Shown piece by piece: positions 1 through 7,213 of a stretch of DNA of 36,190 bases. Every line of letters begins with the position of its first letter. Positions within the stretch are counted from its first letter, which is position 1. Both the position numbers and the translations under genes were made by a program. Below the pieces are notes generated by a model. It was not told the DNA's origin. It saw only the letters and a program-made list of their open reading frames with translations, and ran no database searches. The DNA comes from JAVBNW01 sp031551255 (GTDB lineage: Bacteria; Bacillota; Clostridia; Christensenellales; UBA1750), in contig JAVBNW010000058.1 in the NCBI GenBank assembly GCA_031551255.1, positions 1 through 36,190 of the forward strand, written 5' to 3'.

Positions 1-81
1 CTACGCTGACTGGAGCTCGACGCCGCCATGCGGGAAAAGATCCGCTCGCATGCGTTGGTTTTGGGGTTGGTTGACTATAAA
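1..81. repeat. Partial inverted copy of MITE-like element
   Basis: The reverse complement of this stretch aligns without gaps to 2643-2723. The 34 bases nearest the window edge are identical and the rest differs at scattered positions. Its inner end (about 65-79) is a variant of the terminal repeat seen at 2645-2658. The left part lies outside the window, so the full length is unknown. The rest of 1-174 shows no convincing gene. Confidence 0.8.
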
Positions 82-174
82 GAGGCCGAAGCGCGACCGC
101 CGCGCGCAGGCTCATTCCGAATGAGTTGCAAGCCCGACCGCAAATGATGCAGTCAGGTCGTGTGCTTGTGGGAT

Positions 175-214
175 AAAAAAACCGCCGCGCAGGTTTTCGG
201 AACCTGCGCGGCGG
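175..214 (-). terminator. Rho-independent terminator of the AAC(3)-like gene
   Basis: A perfect 14-bp stem (182-195 with 201-214) with a 5-nt loop is followed, on the minus strand, by a run of seven T. It lies about 20 nt beyond the stop codon of the gene at 234-968. Confidence 0.93.
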
Positions 215-233
215 CTGATGTAGCGAATGCTTA

Positions 234-968
234 TTAGTAGAGCCTACCTGCTTGTATCATCTCGCCCAAGCCATCGGAGAGTTTTTTTGCGTCACATAAT
301 AAACAATCAGCGTTACCGAATTTCCCTTGTGTAACCGCTCCAATAGCTATCATAGCATCTTCCGATTCAAAAGCCTTTAAGGAATCAAATGGGTGAGTAT
401 AACCGCGCATCGGCGTAGAATGAATTATTCCGTCATAATCAACTACGGATAGTGGCATATGTTCTTCCAGAAGGCGTCCGGGAACATCGTACCACTCTTC
501 GACGCCATGTATAAATGTGTTTTCCATAAACTTAACGCCAATTAGCAATATCTGCCCTTTATGTTCATACAATCGGCGATAAACCGTTTCATATCCGCAA
601 GGTGTGTCAGAAAGATGGTCGCCGCATAAAAATTCCGCCGCATTATATCCTATTCCACAGACAGAGTGTGTAGGATGCAGGCTACGACGAATCCCGTCTT
701 TTTTACGAAACAACTCTGGTAATACCCCTACACAGCTTGGCGTGTTTTTCACATTCATTACAGGATGTTCAGCACTAACATAATCATAAGTAAAACTTGG
801 CAACAGAAGAAGCCCTGCGCTCATATAATCAATAATACTGTCTATAACAGTTTCTCCACGACCTTCCGTTTCACCTATAGCTTTATAACTAGCATGAACT
901 ATAAGCGGCTTTGATTGTTCAACACCCAAACGACTTAAATCACGACTTAAACTTTCATATGTGTTCAT
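234..968 (-). CDS. AAC(3)-family N-acetyltransferase (YokD-like)
   Basis: A 244-residue cytosolic protein of the Antibiotic_NAT family, which transfers acetyl from acetyl-CoA to amines, classically the 3-amino group of aminoglycosides. Family landmarks in order are HASYKAIGETEGRGETV near the N terminus, LPSFTYD, TPSCVGVLPELFR, HPTHSV, a conserved glycine-rich turn with CGYETVYRRL, and ILLIGV followed by NTFIHGVEEW. Length is close to the usual 250-270. Start ATG is preceded by a purine-rich GGGG about 11 nt upstream. The gene is a single unit with its own promoter and strong terminator. Base use is far AT-richer than trpS next door (sampled 60-nt lines: 25/60 G+C at 301-360 versus 43/60 at 1501-1560), which suggests acquisition. 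The family assignment is firm. The true substrate is not: many chromosomal homologues have no proven resistance role. Confidence 0.88.
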   Translation of the reverse strand: MNTYESLSRDLSRLGVEQSKPLIVHASYKAIGETEGRGETVIDSIIDYMSAGLLLLPSFTYDYVSAEHPVMNVKNTPSCVGVLPELFRKKDGIRRSLHPTHSVCGIGYNAAEFLCGDHLSDTPCGYETVYRRLYEHKGQILLIGVKFMENTFIHGVEEWYDVPGRLLEEHMPLSVVDYDGIIHSTPMRGYTHPFDSLKAFESEDAMIAIGAVTQGKFGNADCLLCDAKKLSDGLGEMIQAGRLY

Positions 969-986
969 ATAATTTTATACCCCTGC

Positions 987-1023
987 ATTATATAAATACT
1001 TTGCACCACGAACAAATTGTCAA
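987..1023 (-). promoter_or_regulatory. Probable promoter of the AAC(3)-like gene
   Basis: On the minus strand a perfect TATAAT (987-992) has TTGTTC 17 nt upstream. A perfect TTGACA (1018-1023) also lies here, 19 nt from a second -10-like TATTTA. The two overlapping options make the exact start uncertain. Confidence 0.6.
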
Positions 1024-1082
1024 ATCAAATATAACATGGCAAGTCGCCTGAGCCAAACAAATAATTTAGTCCTACCGTGACA

Positions 1083-1190
1083 CCGACACATTTGAAGGGC
1101 TTGCATGTCGCGAAGGCAAACCGCAGTTTGTCATCGCGGTGAACCACGCCGCCGTTACGGAGCGCCGCGGCGGCGTGGGTCGTGTGTCGG
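1083..1190. repeat. Compact multi-hairpin element of unknown function
   Basis: The outer arms CCGACACA (1083-1090) and TGTGTCGG (1183-1190) are complementary. Inside are a hairpin built from CGCGA/TCGCG and CAAAC/GTTTG around a CGCA loop (1109-1138), and an 11-bp perfect stem CCACGCCGCCG/CGGCGGCGTGG (1144-1154 with 1168-1178). Together they would form a three-way junction in RNA or a cruciform in DNA. No protein family is recognised in any frame. The remaining part of 969-1287 holds only the promoter above and the trpS hairpin below. Confidence 0.5.
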
Positions 1191-1234
1191 CAAAGTTACT
1201 ATGCGTGCGGCTCCGTCAATGCGTTAGGGAAATT

Positions 1235-1255
1235 CCAAGGGCCTCAGGCCCTTGG
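1235..1255 (-). terminator. Hairpin after trpS, weak terminator
   Basis: A perfect 9-bp stem CCAAGGGCC/GGCCCTTGG with a 3-nt loop lies about 30 nt past the trpS stop. On the minus strand it is followed only by AATTTCCC, so termination may be inefficient or the hairpin may protect the mRNA 3-prime end. Confidence 0.5.
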
Positions 1256-1287
1256 GTTGCCGGAGGCCTTCGCCTCGCCCCCGTCGT

Positions 1288-2310
1288 TTACAGCTCCAGC
1301 GGTGCGAGACCTACCTTGCGACGCACCTTGGAAAGCGTGCGTCCGGCGATATGCCCGGCCCTTTGCGCGCCATCCTTCATCGCGGCCTCGAGGAAACTCT
1401 TGTCCGCGCGGATGCGCTGGTATTCCGCCTGCATGGGGGACAGAGCAGCGATTACCGCGTCGGCCACCGCATCTTTAAACGCGCCGTAGCCCTGTCCGGC
1501 AAAGCGCGCCTGCGCGGCGTCCAGCGCCTCTCCCGAGCACGCGCAGTAGATCGCCAGCAGGTTGGTTACGCCGGGCTTGTCGGGGGACGCGGCCACTTCG
1601 CTGCCAAGATCCGTCACTGCGCGGCGGAATTTGCGGCGGATCGCGTCGGGCGTATCCTGCAAAAGGATGCAGGAGTTGGAATCCCCGTCCTCGTCGGATT
1701 TGGACATCTTCTTGTCCGGCTCGGTCAGGCTCATGATGCGCGCGCCGGTCTTGGGAATGTAGACATCCGGCATGCGAAACACCTCGCCCCACAACGCGTT
1801 GCACCGGTGCGCGATATCCCGCGTGATTTCCACATGCTGCTTCTGATCGTCGCCCACCGGCACGAGGTCCGCCTGGTATAGCAGAATGTCCGCAGCCATC
1901 AGCACGGGGTACGTGAACAGCCCCGCGTTAATGTTGTCGGGGTTCTTTTGCGACTTATCCTTGAACTGCGTCATGCGCGAAAGCTCGCCGAAATAGGTGT
2001 AGCAGTTGAGAATCCACGCGAGCTCCGCGTGCGCGCTGACGTGACTCTGCATAAACAAAAGGTTTTTCTTGGGGTCGAGCCCGAACGCGATGTACAGCGC
2101 CAGCTGGTTGAGGCAGCGCTTGCGAAGCTCGGCCGGATCTTGCCTGACGGTGATCGCATGCAGGTCGACGACGCTGTAGAGGCAGTCGTATTCATCCTGC
2201 AAGGCCACCCAGTTGCGGATCGCGCCGATATAGTTGCCCAGCGTCAAATCCCCCGATGGTTTTATGCCGCTGAAGATCACGGGTTTGCGGTTTTGCTGCT
2301 GCATAATCAT
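1288..2310 (-). CDS. trpS: Tryptophan--tRNA ligase
   Basis: Class Ic aminoacyl-tRNA synthetase that activates tryptophan with ATP and charges tRNA-Trp in the cytosol. The 340-residue length is typical. The N-terminal Rossmann fold carries the HIGH-like signature PSGDLTLGNYIG (about residues 18-29), and the KMSKS loop appears as KKMSKSDEDGDSN (about residue 198 onward). The C terminus KVRRKVGL is typical of bacterial TrpRS. The first ATG follows GGAGGG at good spacing. A second ATG two codons later cannot be excluded. It is transcribed alone behind a T-box leader that would sense uncharged tRNA-Trp. Confidence 0.98.
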   Translation of the reverse strand: MIMQQQNRKPVIFSGIKPSGDLTLGNYIGAIRNWVALQDEYDCLYSVVDLHAITVRQDPAELRKRCLNQLALYIAFGLDPKKNLLFMQSHVSAHAELAWILNCYTYFGELSRMTQFKDKSQKNPDNINAGLFTYPVLMAADILLYQADLVPVGDDQKQHVEITRDIAHRCNALWGEVFRMPDVYIPKTGARIMSLTEPDKKMSKSDEDGDSNSCILLQDTPDAIRRKFRRAVTDLGSEVAASPDKPGVTNLLAIYCACSGEALDAAQARFAGQGYGAFKDAVADAVIAALSPMQAEYQRIRADKSFLEAAMKDGAQRAGHIAGRTLSKVRRKVGLAPLEL

Positions 2311-2335
2311 CCCTCCGCCATTGTGGTTTTCATAG

Positions 2336-2552
2336 CAAAAAGGCCGCCCCTATCGGGACGACCTGCCACCCAAATATGCCCATGCACGTCTATCAACGCG
2401 CAGCCCCGATAACGCAGGGCATGCGTCGCGTCCTACTTTTAACCTTTCGGCGCGCCCTCAGGGGCCCATCCTTCCGCACAACCTGCGCCGGGATCGCACC
2501 CTCCCCGGCTCTCTTGGGCGTACGCGCGGATATCTTTCCCCTTCAACGGTTG
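2336..2552 (-). promoter_or_regulatory. T-box leader of trpS
   Basis: The minus-strand leader has the T-box order. It shows an AGAGAG start of stem I, a GGGTGCGA distal-loop motif inside a CCGGG/CCCGG stem, a candidate specifier TGG (complement of 2466-2468, matching Trp), and the CTGCGTTATC linker motif. The T-box core follows as TGGGTGGCAGG (2362-2372), then a terminator hairpin GGTCGTCCC/GGGGCGGCC (2342-2350 with 2355-2363) followed by five T. Uncharged tRNA would favour the antiterminator, which shares bases with the 5-prime half of the terminator. Specifier assignment is by position and gene identity, not by folding. Confidence 0.9.
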
Positions 2553-2557
2553 GGGAA

Positions 2558-2586
2558 AGTGTAGCACGGCGAAAAGAAGATGTCAA
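2558..2586 (-). promoter_or_regulatory. trpS promoter
   Basis: Perfect -35 TTGACA (2581-2586), 17-nt spacer, -10 TACACT (2558-2563), immediately upstream of the T-box leader. Confidence 0.9.
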
Positions 2587-2598
2587 CAGGCTGAGATT

Positions 2599-3052
2599 TA
2601 TCGTGACCGAACCCCAAAACGAGCATAAGATGAGCGAGAATATTTATAGTCGCCCAACCCCAAAGGCAGAGCATGCGAGCGAACCTTTACCCGCATGGCG
2701 GCGTCGAGCTCCAGTCAGCGTAGCTGCCGGCTACGCCTCCTTCCGTCTCCTTGCCCTGCGAAAAAATCTCTCGCTCGTTTGCACCGCTTTTGAAGTTGGG
2801 CGACTATAGTGTGCCGCAAGGCGGAGCTTGCCGTTTGTACGGGTTCTCGCATCGCAAGGCTCGCGAATCACCTCGTACTCACGGGCCTTGCGCCTCGCTC
2901 TATGCGTGCACTGCACGCGCTCGGCTCCGGCCGCAGGCGTGCCGTGCGCGTTCCCCTTCGGCGGGGGGCCCGCGGAGGGGCGCATGCCCGCCCGCGAAGG
3001 CGCTTAGCGCCGTGCCGCTCAGATGTGTTCATTTTGGCGTTCGGTCACGATA
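2599..3052. repeat. Large imperfect inverted repeat enclosing a GC-rich non-coding segment
   Basis: The arm at about 2599-2637 and the reverse complement of about 3013-3052 share TATCGTGACCGAAC, then CCAAAA, then a diverged stretch ending in TGAGCG. The enclosed DNA includes the smaller element at 2645-2808. The segment 2810-3010 is very GC-rich, full of short palindromes, and has no family-like reading frame. To the right, 3053-3324 holds further palindromes (3101-3111 with 3239-3249; 3128-3149; 3270-3291; 3300-3316) and no credible gene. I regard 2587-3324 as composite dispersed-repeat DNA. Confidence 0.6.
2645..2808. repeat. MITE-like element with 14-bp perfect terminal inverted repeats
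   Basis: TATAGTCGCCCAAC (2645-2658) and its exact reverse complement (2795-2808) bound a 164-bp non-coding unit. Inside is a perfect hairpin GCGTAGC/GCTACGC (about 2718-2736). The left half recurs in inverted orientation at 1-81, so this is a repeated unit and not a chance palindrome. No transposase gene lies in the window and no target-site duplication is obvious. Confidence 0.75.
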
Positions 3053-3127
3053 TGTGCAGCCGACTGAACTTTCGAAGGTACGAATATTGAGAAGAGACAA
3101 GTGGCGAACGGCTCTTTTGAGCGAAGT

Positions 3128-3149
3128 TTGGAGGGCCGGAGCCCTCCAA
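3128..3149. repeat. Perfect 9-bp hairpin in intergenic repeat DNA
   Basis: TTGGAGGGC and GCCCTCCAA are separated by CGGA. Neither strand has a T-run after it, so it is not a standard terminator. It lies inside a further inverted pair (3101-3111 with 3239-3249, 10 of 11 matching). Confidence 0.6.
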
Positions 3150-3324
3150 GTGAAATCATCCACCAGCGACGCGTACGGTGAGGAGCCATAATAATTGACT
3201 CGTACCAGGCAATTTTCATTTCTTTGCGTTTTCACCGACCATTCGCCACATTTCCCTCGTCGCACTGTTCTCGCCGTGTTTCTTCGGCGAGGGGTTCACG
3301 GGGGTAGTGTACCCCCATGCCGTT

Positions 3325-3861
3325 TCATGCGTCGGCCGCAGCATCGAGCGGAATATAGTAGTCCAGGATGATGTCGCCGTTCTCGTCCGGCTCGGTAAAG
3401 CGCGGGCAGTTGTAGAGCTCCATGCACCACTTTATGCCATCGCACGCACGGCCCTTTTCCCGCAGCGCGCGCTCCGTGCTCTCGTGCGCAACCGCGCATA
3501 CCTCCGGAACAGATTTTCCGCGAATCCAACCGATGGCCACATCCGTTGCCGGAATCGTCTTGCCATAATATCCGTCGGGGACTTTTGCGCCCGCCTTCAT
3601 CAGCATGCCGACGATATAAGAAAAGTTGCCGTCGCCCCGTTCCCAATCGATCATCACGCCGACATAGGAGGCGTCGTATACGAAATCTGCCTGCGCCTCC
3701 AACGGATCAAAGGCATTTTCGGCAAAGCATCGATCCCAAAAGGCGGGCAAGGGGTTTGTGCCCTGCATTTGCTCGTGCATGTTATGCCGAATTTCCTTGC
3801 CGATCAGTAAAACTTCGGGCAGTTTGGCGATTTCAAAGCGGATCAATTCGGGCATATTCAT
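3325..3861 (-). CDS. GyrI-like / AraC effector-binding domain protein
   Basis: A protein of about 178 residues made of a single GyrI-like small-molecule-binding domain. It opens with LIRFEIAKLPEVLLIGKEIRH, has a central YVGVMIDWE strand, and ends with ENGDIILDYYIPLD, the typical closing strands of the fold. No DNA-binding domain is attached, so it is not itself an AraC regulator. Stand-alone members bind hydrophobic or cationic ligands, and a few are hydrolases or gyrase inhibitors. The chosen ATG has AAAGGA about 5 nt upstream; reading further upstream in the same frame gives an arginine/glycine-rich shadow of the next gene. It lies 32 nt behind the DUF1667 gene and probably closes the same operon. 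Its ligand and its link to glycerol phosphate metabolism are unknown. Confidence 0.82.
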   Translation of the reverse strand: MNMPELIRFEIAKLPEVLLIGKEIRHNMHEQMQGTNPLPAFWDRCFAENAFDPLEAQADFVYDASYVGVMIDWERGDGNFSYIVGMLMKAGAKVPDGYYGKTIPATDVAIGWIRGKSVPEVCAVAHESTERALREKGRACDGIKWCMELYNCPRFTEPDENGDIILDYYIPLDAAADA

Positions 3862-3893
3862 CGTTCCTTTCCAACAATCATTCCGGGCGTTTC

Positions 3894-4253
3894 CTATGCC
3901 GCGCCGTCGTCGCGCGTGGCGATCACGTCGACGCCGGTGCCCGCGACATCTTTGATCAGCACCTGGCCGATGGCTACCGGCGAGATCGCGTGCGCGCCCT
4001 TGATGGCCGCAAGCACCGCCTCCACCTTGGCCTTGGGCACGGGGGAGGCGGTTTTGCATGGGATCAGCGGCCTTTTGCCTCCCGATACCGCCACCGACGA
4101 GGTGACCATCCGCTCAGGGGTGGTGTATTCGTTGATGCCGTAGGTTTTGCCCCGGGCGCACGCGTTGCCCGATACCACGACTTCGCCGTCCTTCTCTTCT
4201 ACCATGAGTGAGCACCCCACTGGGCAGCTGATGCAGATGAATTTCTGCTTCAT
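3894..4253 (-). CDS. DUF1667 cysteine-rich protein
   Basis: A 119-residue protein with the DUF1667 pattern: an N-terminal CISCPVGC cluster, a fourth cysteine in NACARGKTYG, then EYTTPERMVTSSV. The four cysteines could bind an iron-sulfur cluster or zinc. In Clostridia this small protein is regularly encoded with a GlpA-like dehydrogenase and a second FAD oxidoreductase, so it is thought to act as an electron-transfer or accessory subunit of an anaerobic glycerol-3-phosphate dehydrogenase-like complex. That role is inferred from context. Its start overlaps the stop of the upstream oxidoreductase gene (ATGA), showing translational coupling. Confidence 0.9.
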   Translation of the reverse strand: MKQKFICISCPVGCSLMVEEKDGEVVVSGNACARGKTYGINEYTTPERMVTSSVAVSGGKRPLIPCKTASPVPKAKVEAVLAAIKGAHAISPVAIGQVLIKDVAGTGVDVIATRDDGAA

Positions 4254-5497
4254 TGCGCGCCTCCTTCCACCGATATCGTCACATCGCCCGTCACCTTGCC
4301 AAGGTCGAGCGAGATTTTTTCCATTTCACCGGGTGTCATGATGTTCTTGCGGCGGCTCAGCAGCACGGTATCCCCGCACGAAACCGTCAGGCGTGCGGGC
4401 TTATAGGCGGCATCGACGCGGAAGTAGACATCCACCTTGCCCTCGCCCGCCCTCACACGATGGGGAACCGTGTAGCGCACGCCTGTGCCGCATGCAACGG
4501 GGTGTTCCGCACCCGACGCAGCGGCAAGCCTCAACGCGTGTTCCGCGGCGGCCTTTCCGGCGATGGCCGCCTCTTCGCTTACATTATCGACCAGGTCGTG
4601 CACGTGCAGCACGTTGCCGCACGCAAACACGCCGGGAACCGAGGTTTCGCGGTTTTGCCCAACCACGGCGCCGGAGGTGACGGCGCTAAGTTCGATGCCC
4701 GCATCTTGGCTCAATTCGTTTTCCGGGATGAGCCCTACCGATAAAAGCAATGTGTCGCACGCGACGAAGCGCTCGGTATCCTTTAGCGGGCGGCGGTTTT
4801 CATCCACCTGCGCGATGGTCACGCCCTCCACGCGCTCGTTGCCGTGCACTTTTACGACGGTGGTATTAAACAGCAACGGAATGTCGTTGTCGGAAAGGCA
4901 TTGCACAATGTTGCGGTTCAGCCCGCTCGAGTAGGGCATCAACTCACACACCATTTCCACTTTCGCACCTTCCCAAGCCATACGCCTGGCCATGATCATG
5001 CCGATGTCGCCCGAACCCAGCACGACCACGCGCTTGCCGGGCATGTAACCTTCGATATTGCACAGCCTCTGCGCGCAGCCCGCGGTATACACGCCCGCAG
5101 GGCGCGTTCCGGGGATGCTCAGCGCGCCCCTCGTGCGCTCGCGGCAGCCCATTGCAAGCACGACGGCCTTTGCCTGAATGTCTACAAGGCCCTTTTCGGC
5201 CGACACGCCATGGATGGATAAATCCCGGCCGAGCCCGAGCACGAAGGTTTCGGCCAGCACTTCGATATCCGATTGCCGAACGCGCTCGATGAAGCGGTGG
5301 GCATATTCCGGCCCCGTGAGCTCTTCGCCGAAATAGTGCAGCCCAAAGCCGTTGTGGATGCACTGGTTGAGAATGCCGCCAAGCTCGGCGTCCCTTTCTA
5401 GTATCAGCGCGCTCGCGCCTGCTTCGCGCGCCGCCAGCGCCGCGGCAAGGCCCGCGGGGCCTCCGCCGATGATCGCGACGTCGATTGACTGCGTCAT
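4250..5497 (-). CDS. NAD(P)/FAD-dependent oxidoreductase (G3P dehydrogenase-associated)
   Basis: A 415-residue flavoprotein. The N-terminal dinucleotide fold shows VAIIGGGPAGLAAAL (FAD), and a second Rossmann motif VLGSGDIGMIMARRM (about residues 160-175) binds NAD(P). VFACGNVLHVHDLVDNVSEE is the second FAD-contact segment. GILNQCIHNGFGLHYF near residue 40 is characteristic of the group paired with GlpA-like proteins. It probably passes electrons between NAD(H) and the flavin of the partner dehydrogenase. ATGA overlaps at both ends indicate a tight operon. The exact electron donor and acceptor cannot be read from sequence. Confidence 0.93.
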   Translation of the reverse strand: MTQSIDVAIIGGGPAGLAAALAAREAGASALILERDAELGGILNQCIHNGFGLHYFGEELTGPEYAHRFIERVRQSDIEVLAETFVLGLGRDLSIHGVSAEKGLVDIQAKAVVLAMGCRERTRGALSIPGTRPAGVYTAGCAQRLCNIEGYMPGKRVVVLGSGDIGMIMARRMAWEGAKVEMVCELMPYSSGLNRNIVQCLSDNDIPLLFNTTVVKVHGNERVEGVTIAQVDENRRPLKDTERFVACDTLLLSVGLIPENELSQDAGIELSAVTSGAVVGQNRETSVPGVFACGNVLHVHDLVDNVSEEAAIAGKAAAEHALRLAAASGAEHPVACGTGVRYTVPHRVRAGEGKVDVYFRVDAAYKPARLTVSCGDTVLLSRRKNIMTPGEMEKISLDLGKVTGDVTISVEGGAQ

Positions 5498-6942
5498 GTC
5501 CTCGCCTCCTCGCGAAGCGTTCCCACAAGCAGGCGGGAATCGCCGCCGAATTTTGTGATTTCCTCCATGGGCTTATGTAGCTCGCGCGCCAGAATGGCCA
5601 TGACTTTCGGCGAACAAAAGCCCCCCTGGCAGCGCCCCATGCCCGCGCGCGTGCGGCGCTTTACGCCATCGAGCGTAGTTGCTCCGGGAGAAAGGCGTAT
5701 AGCCTCAACGATTTCGGCCTCGGTCACCGTTTCGCAGCGGCAGATGATATGTTTATGAAGCGAGTTTTCCTCGATCGCCGCCGCGCGCTCCTCGCTATCC
5801 ATCGTGCGAAAAGCCTTGTGTATCGGCAACTTGCGAATCCAACTGGCCTTTTCGCGCAGTGGCAAGCCGGCCTTTTCAAGGCTTTGGGCGATGAACTGCG
5901 CGATGGCCGGCGCGCTGGTAAGCCCGGGGGAGCAGATGCCCGCGGCGTGAAGGAGCCTAGGCTCGGCCTCGCTCGGGCCTAGGATGAAATCTCCGGTGGA
6001 GGCTACCGCGCGAAGGCCCGCGAAGGATGTGATGACCTTGTTCAGAGGAAAATCCGGCATCGTGCGGCGCGATAAGCGCCTAAGCTCGCCAAGGCCTTCC
6101 TCGGTGACGCAGGTATCTTCCTTATCGGTTTGATCGGCGGCCGTCGGCCCGGCAAACGTGTTGCCGTCCACCGTAGGGGAAACCAGCACGCCCTTGCCCA
6201 TGGGCCCGGGCGTTTGGAACAGCACGCGCTGAACGTTCGCGCCCGACGCGCGGTCCAGCAGCATATACTCGCCCTTGCGCGGGCGTATCGTAAAACTTGT
6301 ATCCCCGGCCATCGCGGCGATTTCATCAGCGTAGACACCGGCGGCGTTGATGACGAATTTAGCGTCGATCCACTCGCCGCGCGCGTTGCGCACGGTAAGA
6401 AAACCGTCTTGGCGCTCGATGGCCGTCGCCTTCCAATCAAAAAGAAATGTCGCGCCGTTGAGCGCGGCGGCGCGCGCGCAGGCCTGCGTCAGCTCGTAGG
6501 GGCAGGTAATTCCGCCCGTAGCCGCATACAAAGAGCCTACGATTTCGCCGCTCAGGCCCGGCTGCATCGCGTGGGTTTCCTGCGCCGACAGCACGCGCAT
6601 GCCGGGTACGCCGTTTGCGATGCCGTCGTCGTACAGCTTTTTAACGGTCTTCATTTCATCCTGAGAAAATGCCAGTACGAGCGAGCCGCACCGCCCAAGC
6701 GGCACGCTAAGGTCCTCGCACCAGGAAGTAAACAGGCGGTTGCCCTCTACGTTCATCTTAGCCATAAAACTGCCGGGCTTGCAGTCGTAACCCGCGTGGA
6801 CGATCGCGCTATTGGCGCGTGAAGCGCCCATCGCCACATCGGCGGTCGAGTCGGCGATCGCTACGGATACTTGATAGCGCGTCAACCACCGCGCGATGGC
6901 GCAGCCGGTTACTCCCGCGCCGAGGATCAACACGTCCAACAT
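5494..6942 (-). CDS. GlpA-like FAD-dependent dehydrogenase with BFD [2Fe-2S] domain
   Basis: About 482 residues. The N terminus VLILGAGVTGCAIARWL is the FAD-binding fold, and the DAO-type body contains ASRANSAIVHAGYDCKPGSF and RPRKGEYMLLDR, as in anaerobic glycerol-3-phosphate dehydrogenase subunit A. The C-terminal BFD-like domain has CRC and CQGGFC, four cysteines for a [2Fe-2S] cluster. The likely reaction is oxidation of sn-glycerol 3-phosphate to dihydroxyacetone phosphate, but other hydroxy-acid substrates are possible in this family. The ATG was chosen for AGGGGG about 7 nt upstream; 74 further in-frame upstream codons overlap the promoter and are rejected. It is the first gene of the four-gene minus-strand operon. 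No glpK or glpF is nearby. Confidence 0.92.
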   Translation of the reverse strand: MLDVLILGAGVTGCAIARWLTRYQVSVAIADSTADVAMGASRANSAIVHAGYDCKPGSFMAKMNVEGNRLFTSWCEDLSVPLGRCGSLVLAFSQDEMKTVKKLYDDGIANGVPGMRVLSAQETHAMQPGLSGEIVGSLYAATGGITCPYELTQACARAAALNGATFLFDWKATAIERQDGFLTVRNARGEWIDAKFVINAAGVYADEIAAMAGDTSFTIRPRKGEYMLLDRASGANVQRVLFQTPGPMGKGVLVSPTVDGNTFAGPTAADQTDKEDTCVTEEGLGELRRLSRRTMPDFPLNKVITSFAGLRAVASTGDFILGPSEAEPRLLHAAGICSPGLTSAPAIAQFIAQSLEKAGLPLREKASWIRKLPIHKAFRTMDSEERAAAIEENSLHKHIICRCETVTEAEIVEAIRLSPGATTLDGVKRRTRAGMGRCQGGFCSPKVMAILARELHKPMEEITKFGGDSRLLVGTLREEART

Positions 6943-7027
6943 GTAATTTCCCCCTGCTGTATCTGGATAGCGCGCATGATGTGTGAAGATAAAAACATCT
7001 CGACAATGATATATCCCAAGCGCACCC

Positions 7028-7056
7028 ATTGTATTGCGCGCGAGCGGGACTGTCAA
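7028..7056 (-). promoter_or_regulatory. Promoter of the GlpA-like operon
   Basis: Perfect -35 TTGACA (7051-7056), 17-nt spacer, -10 TACAAT (7028-7033). The untranslated leader to the ATG is about 80 nt. Confidence 0.92.
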
Positions 7057-7213
7057 CACGCGCGAGCGGCGAACCCGCGTACCCACCACATAACTTGACG
7101 TTGTTTTGTGCGGATGGTTTAGGTATGCCGTCGTCGTGTTTTCTTGCGTATAACCTAAAAGCAAAGCGTCGTTTTACTTCCGGGACTATATGCAGCAAAA
7201 AGAAGAAAAAGAG

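Noticed and set aside
1139..1881. Plus-strand reading frames over the 3-prime half of trpS and downstream
   Set aside because: Antisense shadow of trpS with arginine/proline-rich translation and no family resemblance.
2731..3265. Several short frames on both strands (2731-2985, 2751-3191, 2809-3090, 3029-3265)
   Set aside because: They lie in palindromic repeat DNA, lack ribosome sites and protein-like composition, and overlap one another.
3270..3316. Hairpins CTCGCCG/CGGCGAG and GGGGGTA/TACCCCC as terminators of the GyrI-like gene
   Set aside because: No T-run follows on the minus strand; they may still limit mRNA decay but I do not call them terminators.
3862..4059. Upstream in-frame extension of the GyrI-like gene
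   Set aside because: Arg/Gly-rich, overlaps the DUF1667 gene; the ATG at 3861 has a good ribosome site and starts the domain.
6943..7164. 74-codon upstream extension of the GlpA-like gene
   Set aside because: It would cover the -35/-10 promoter; the later ATG has AGGGGG and begins the FAD fold.
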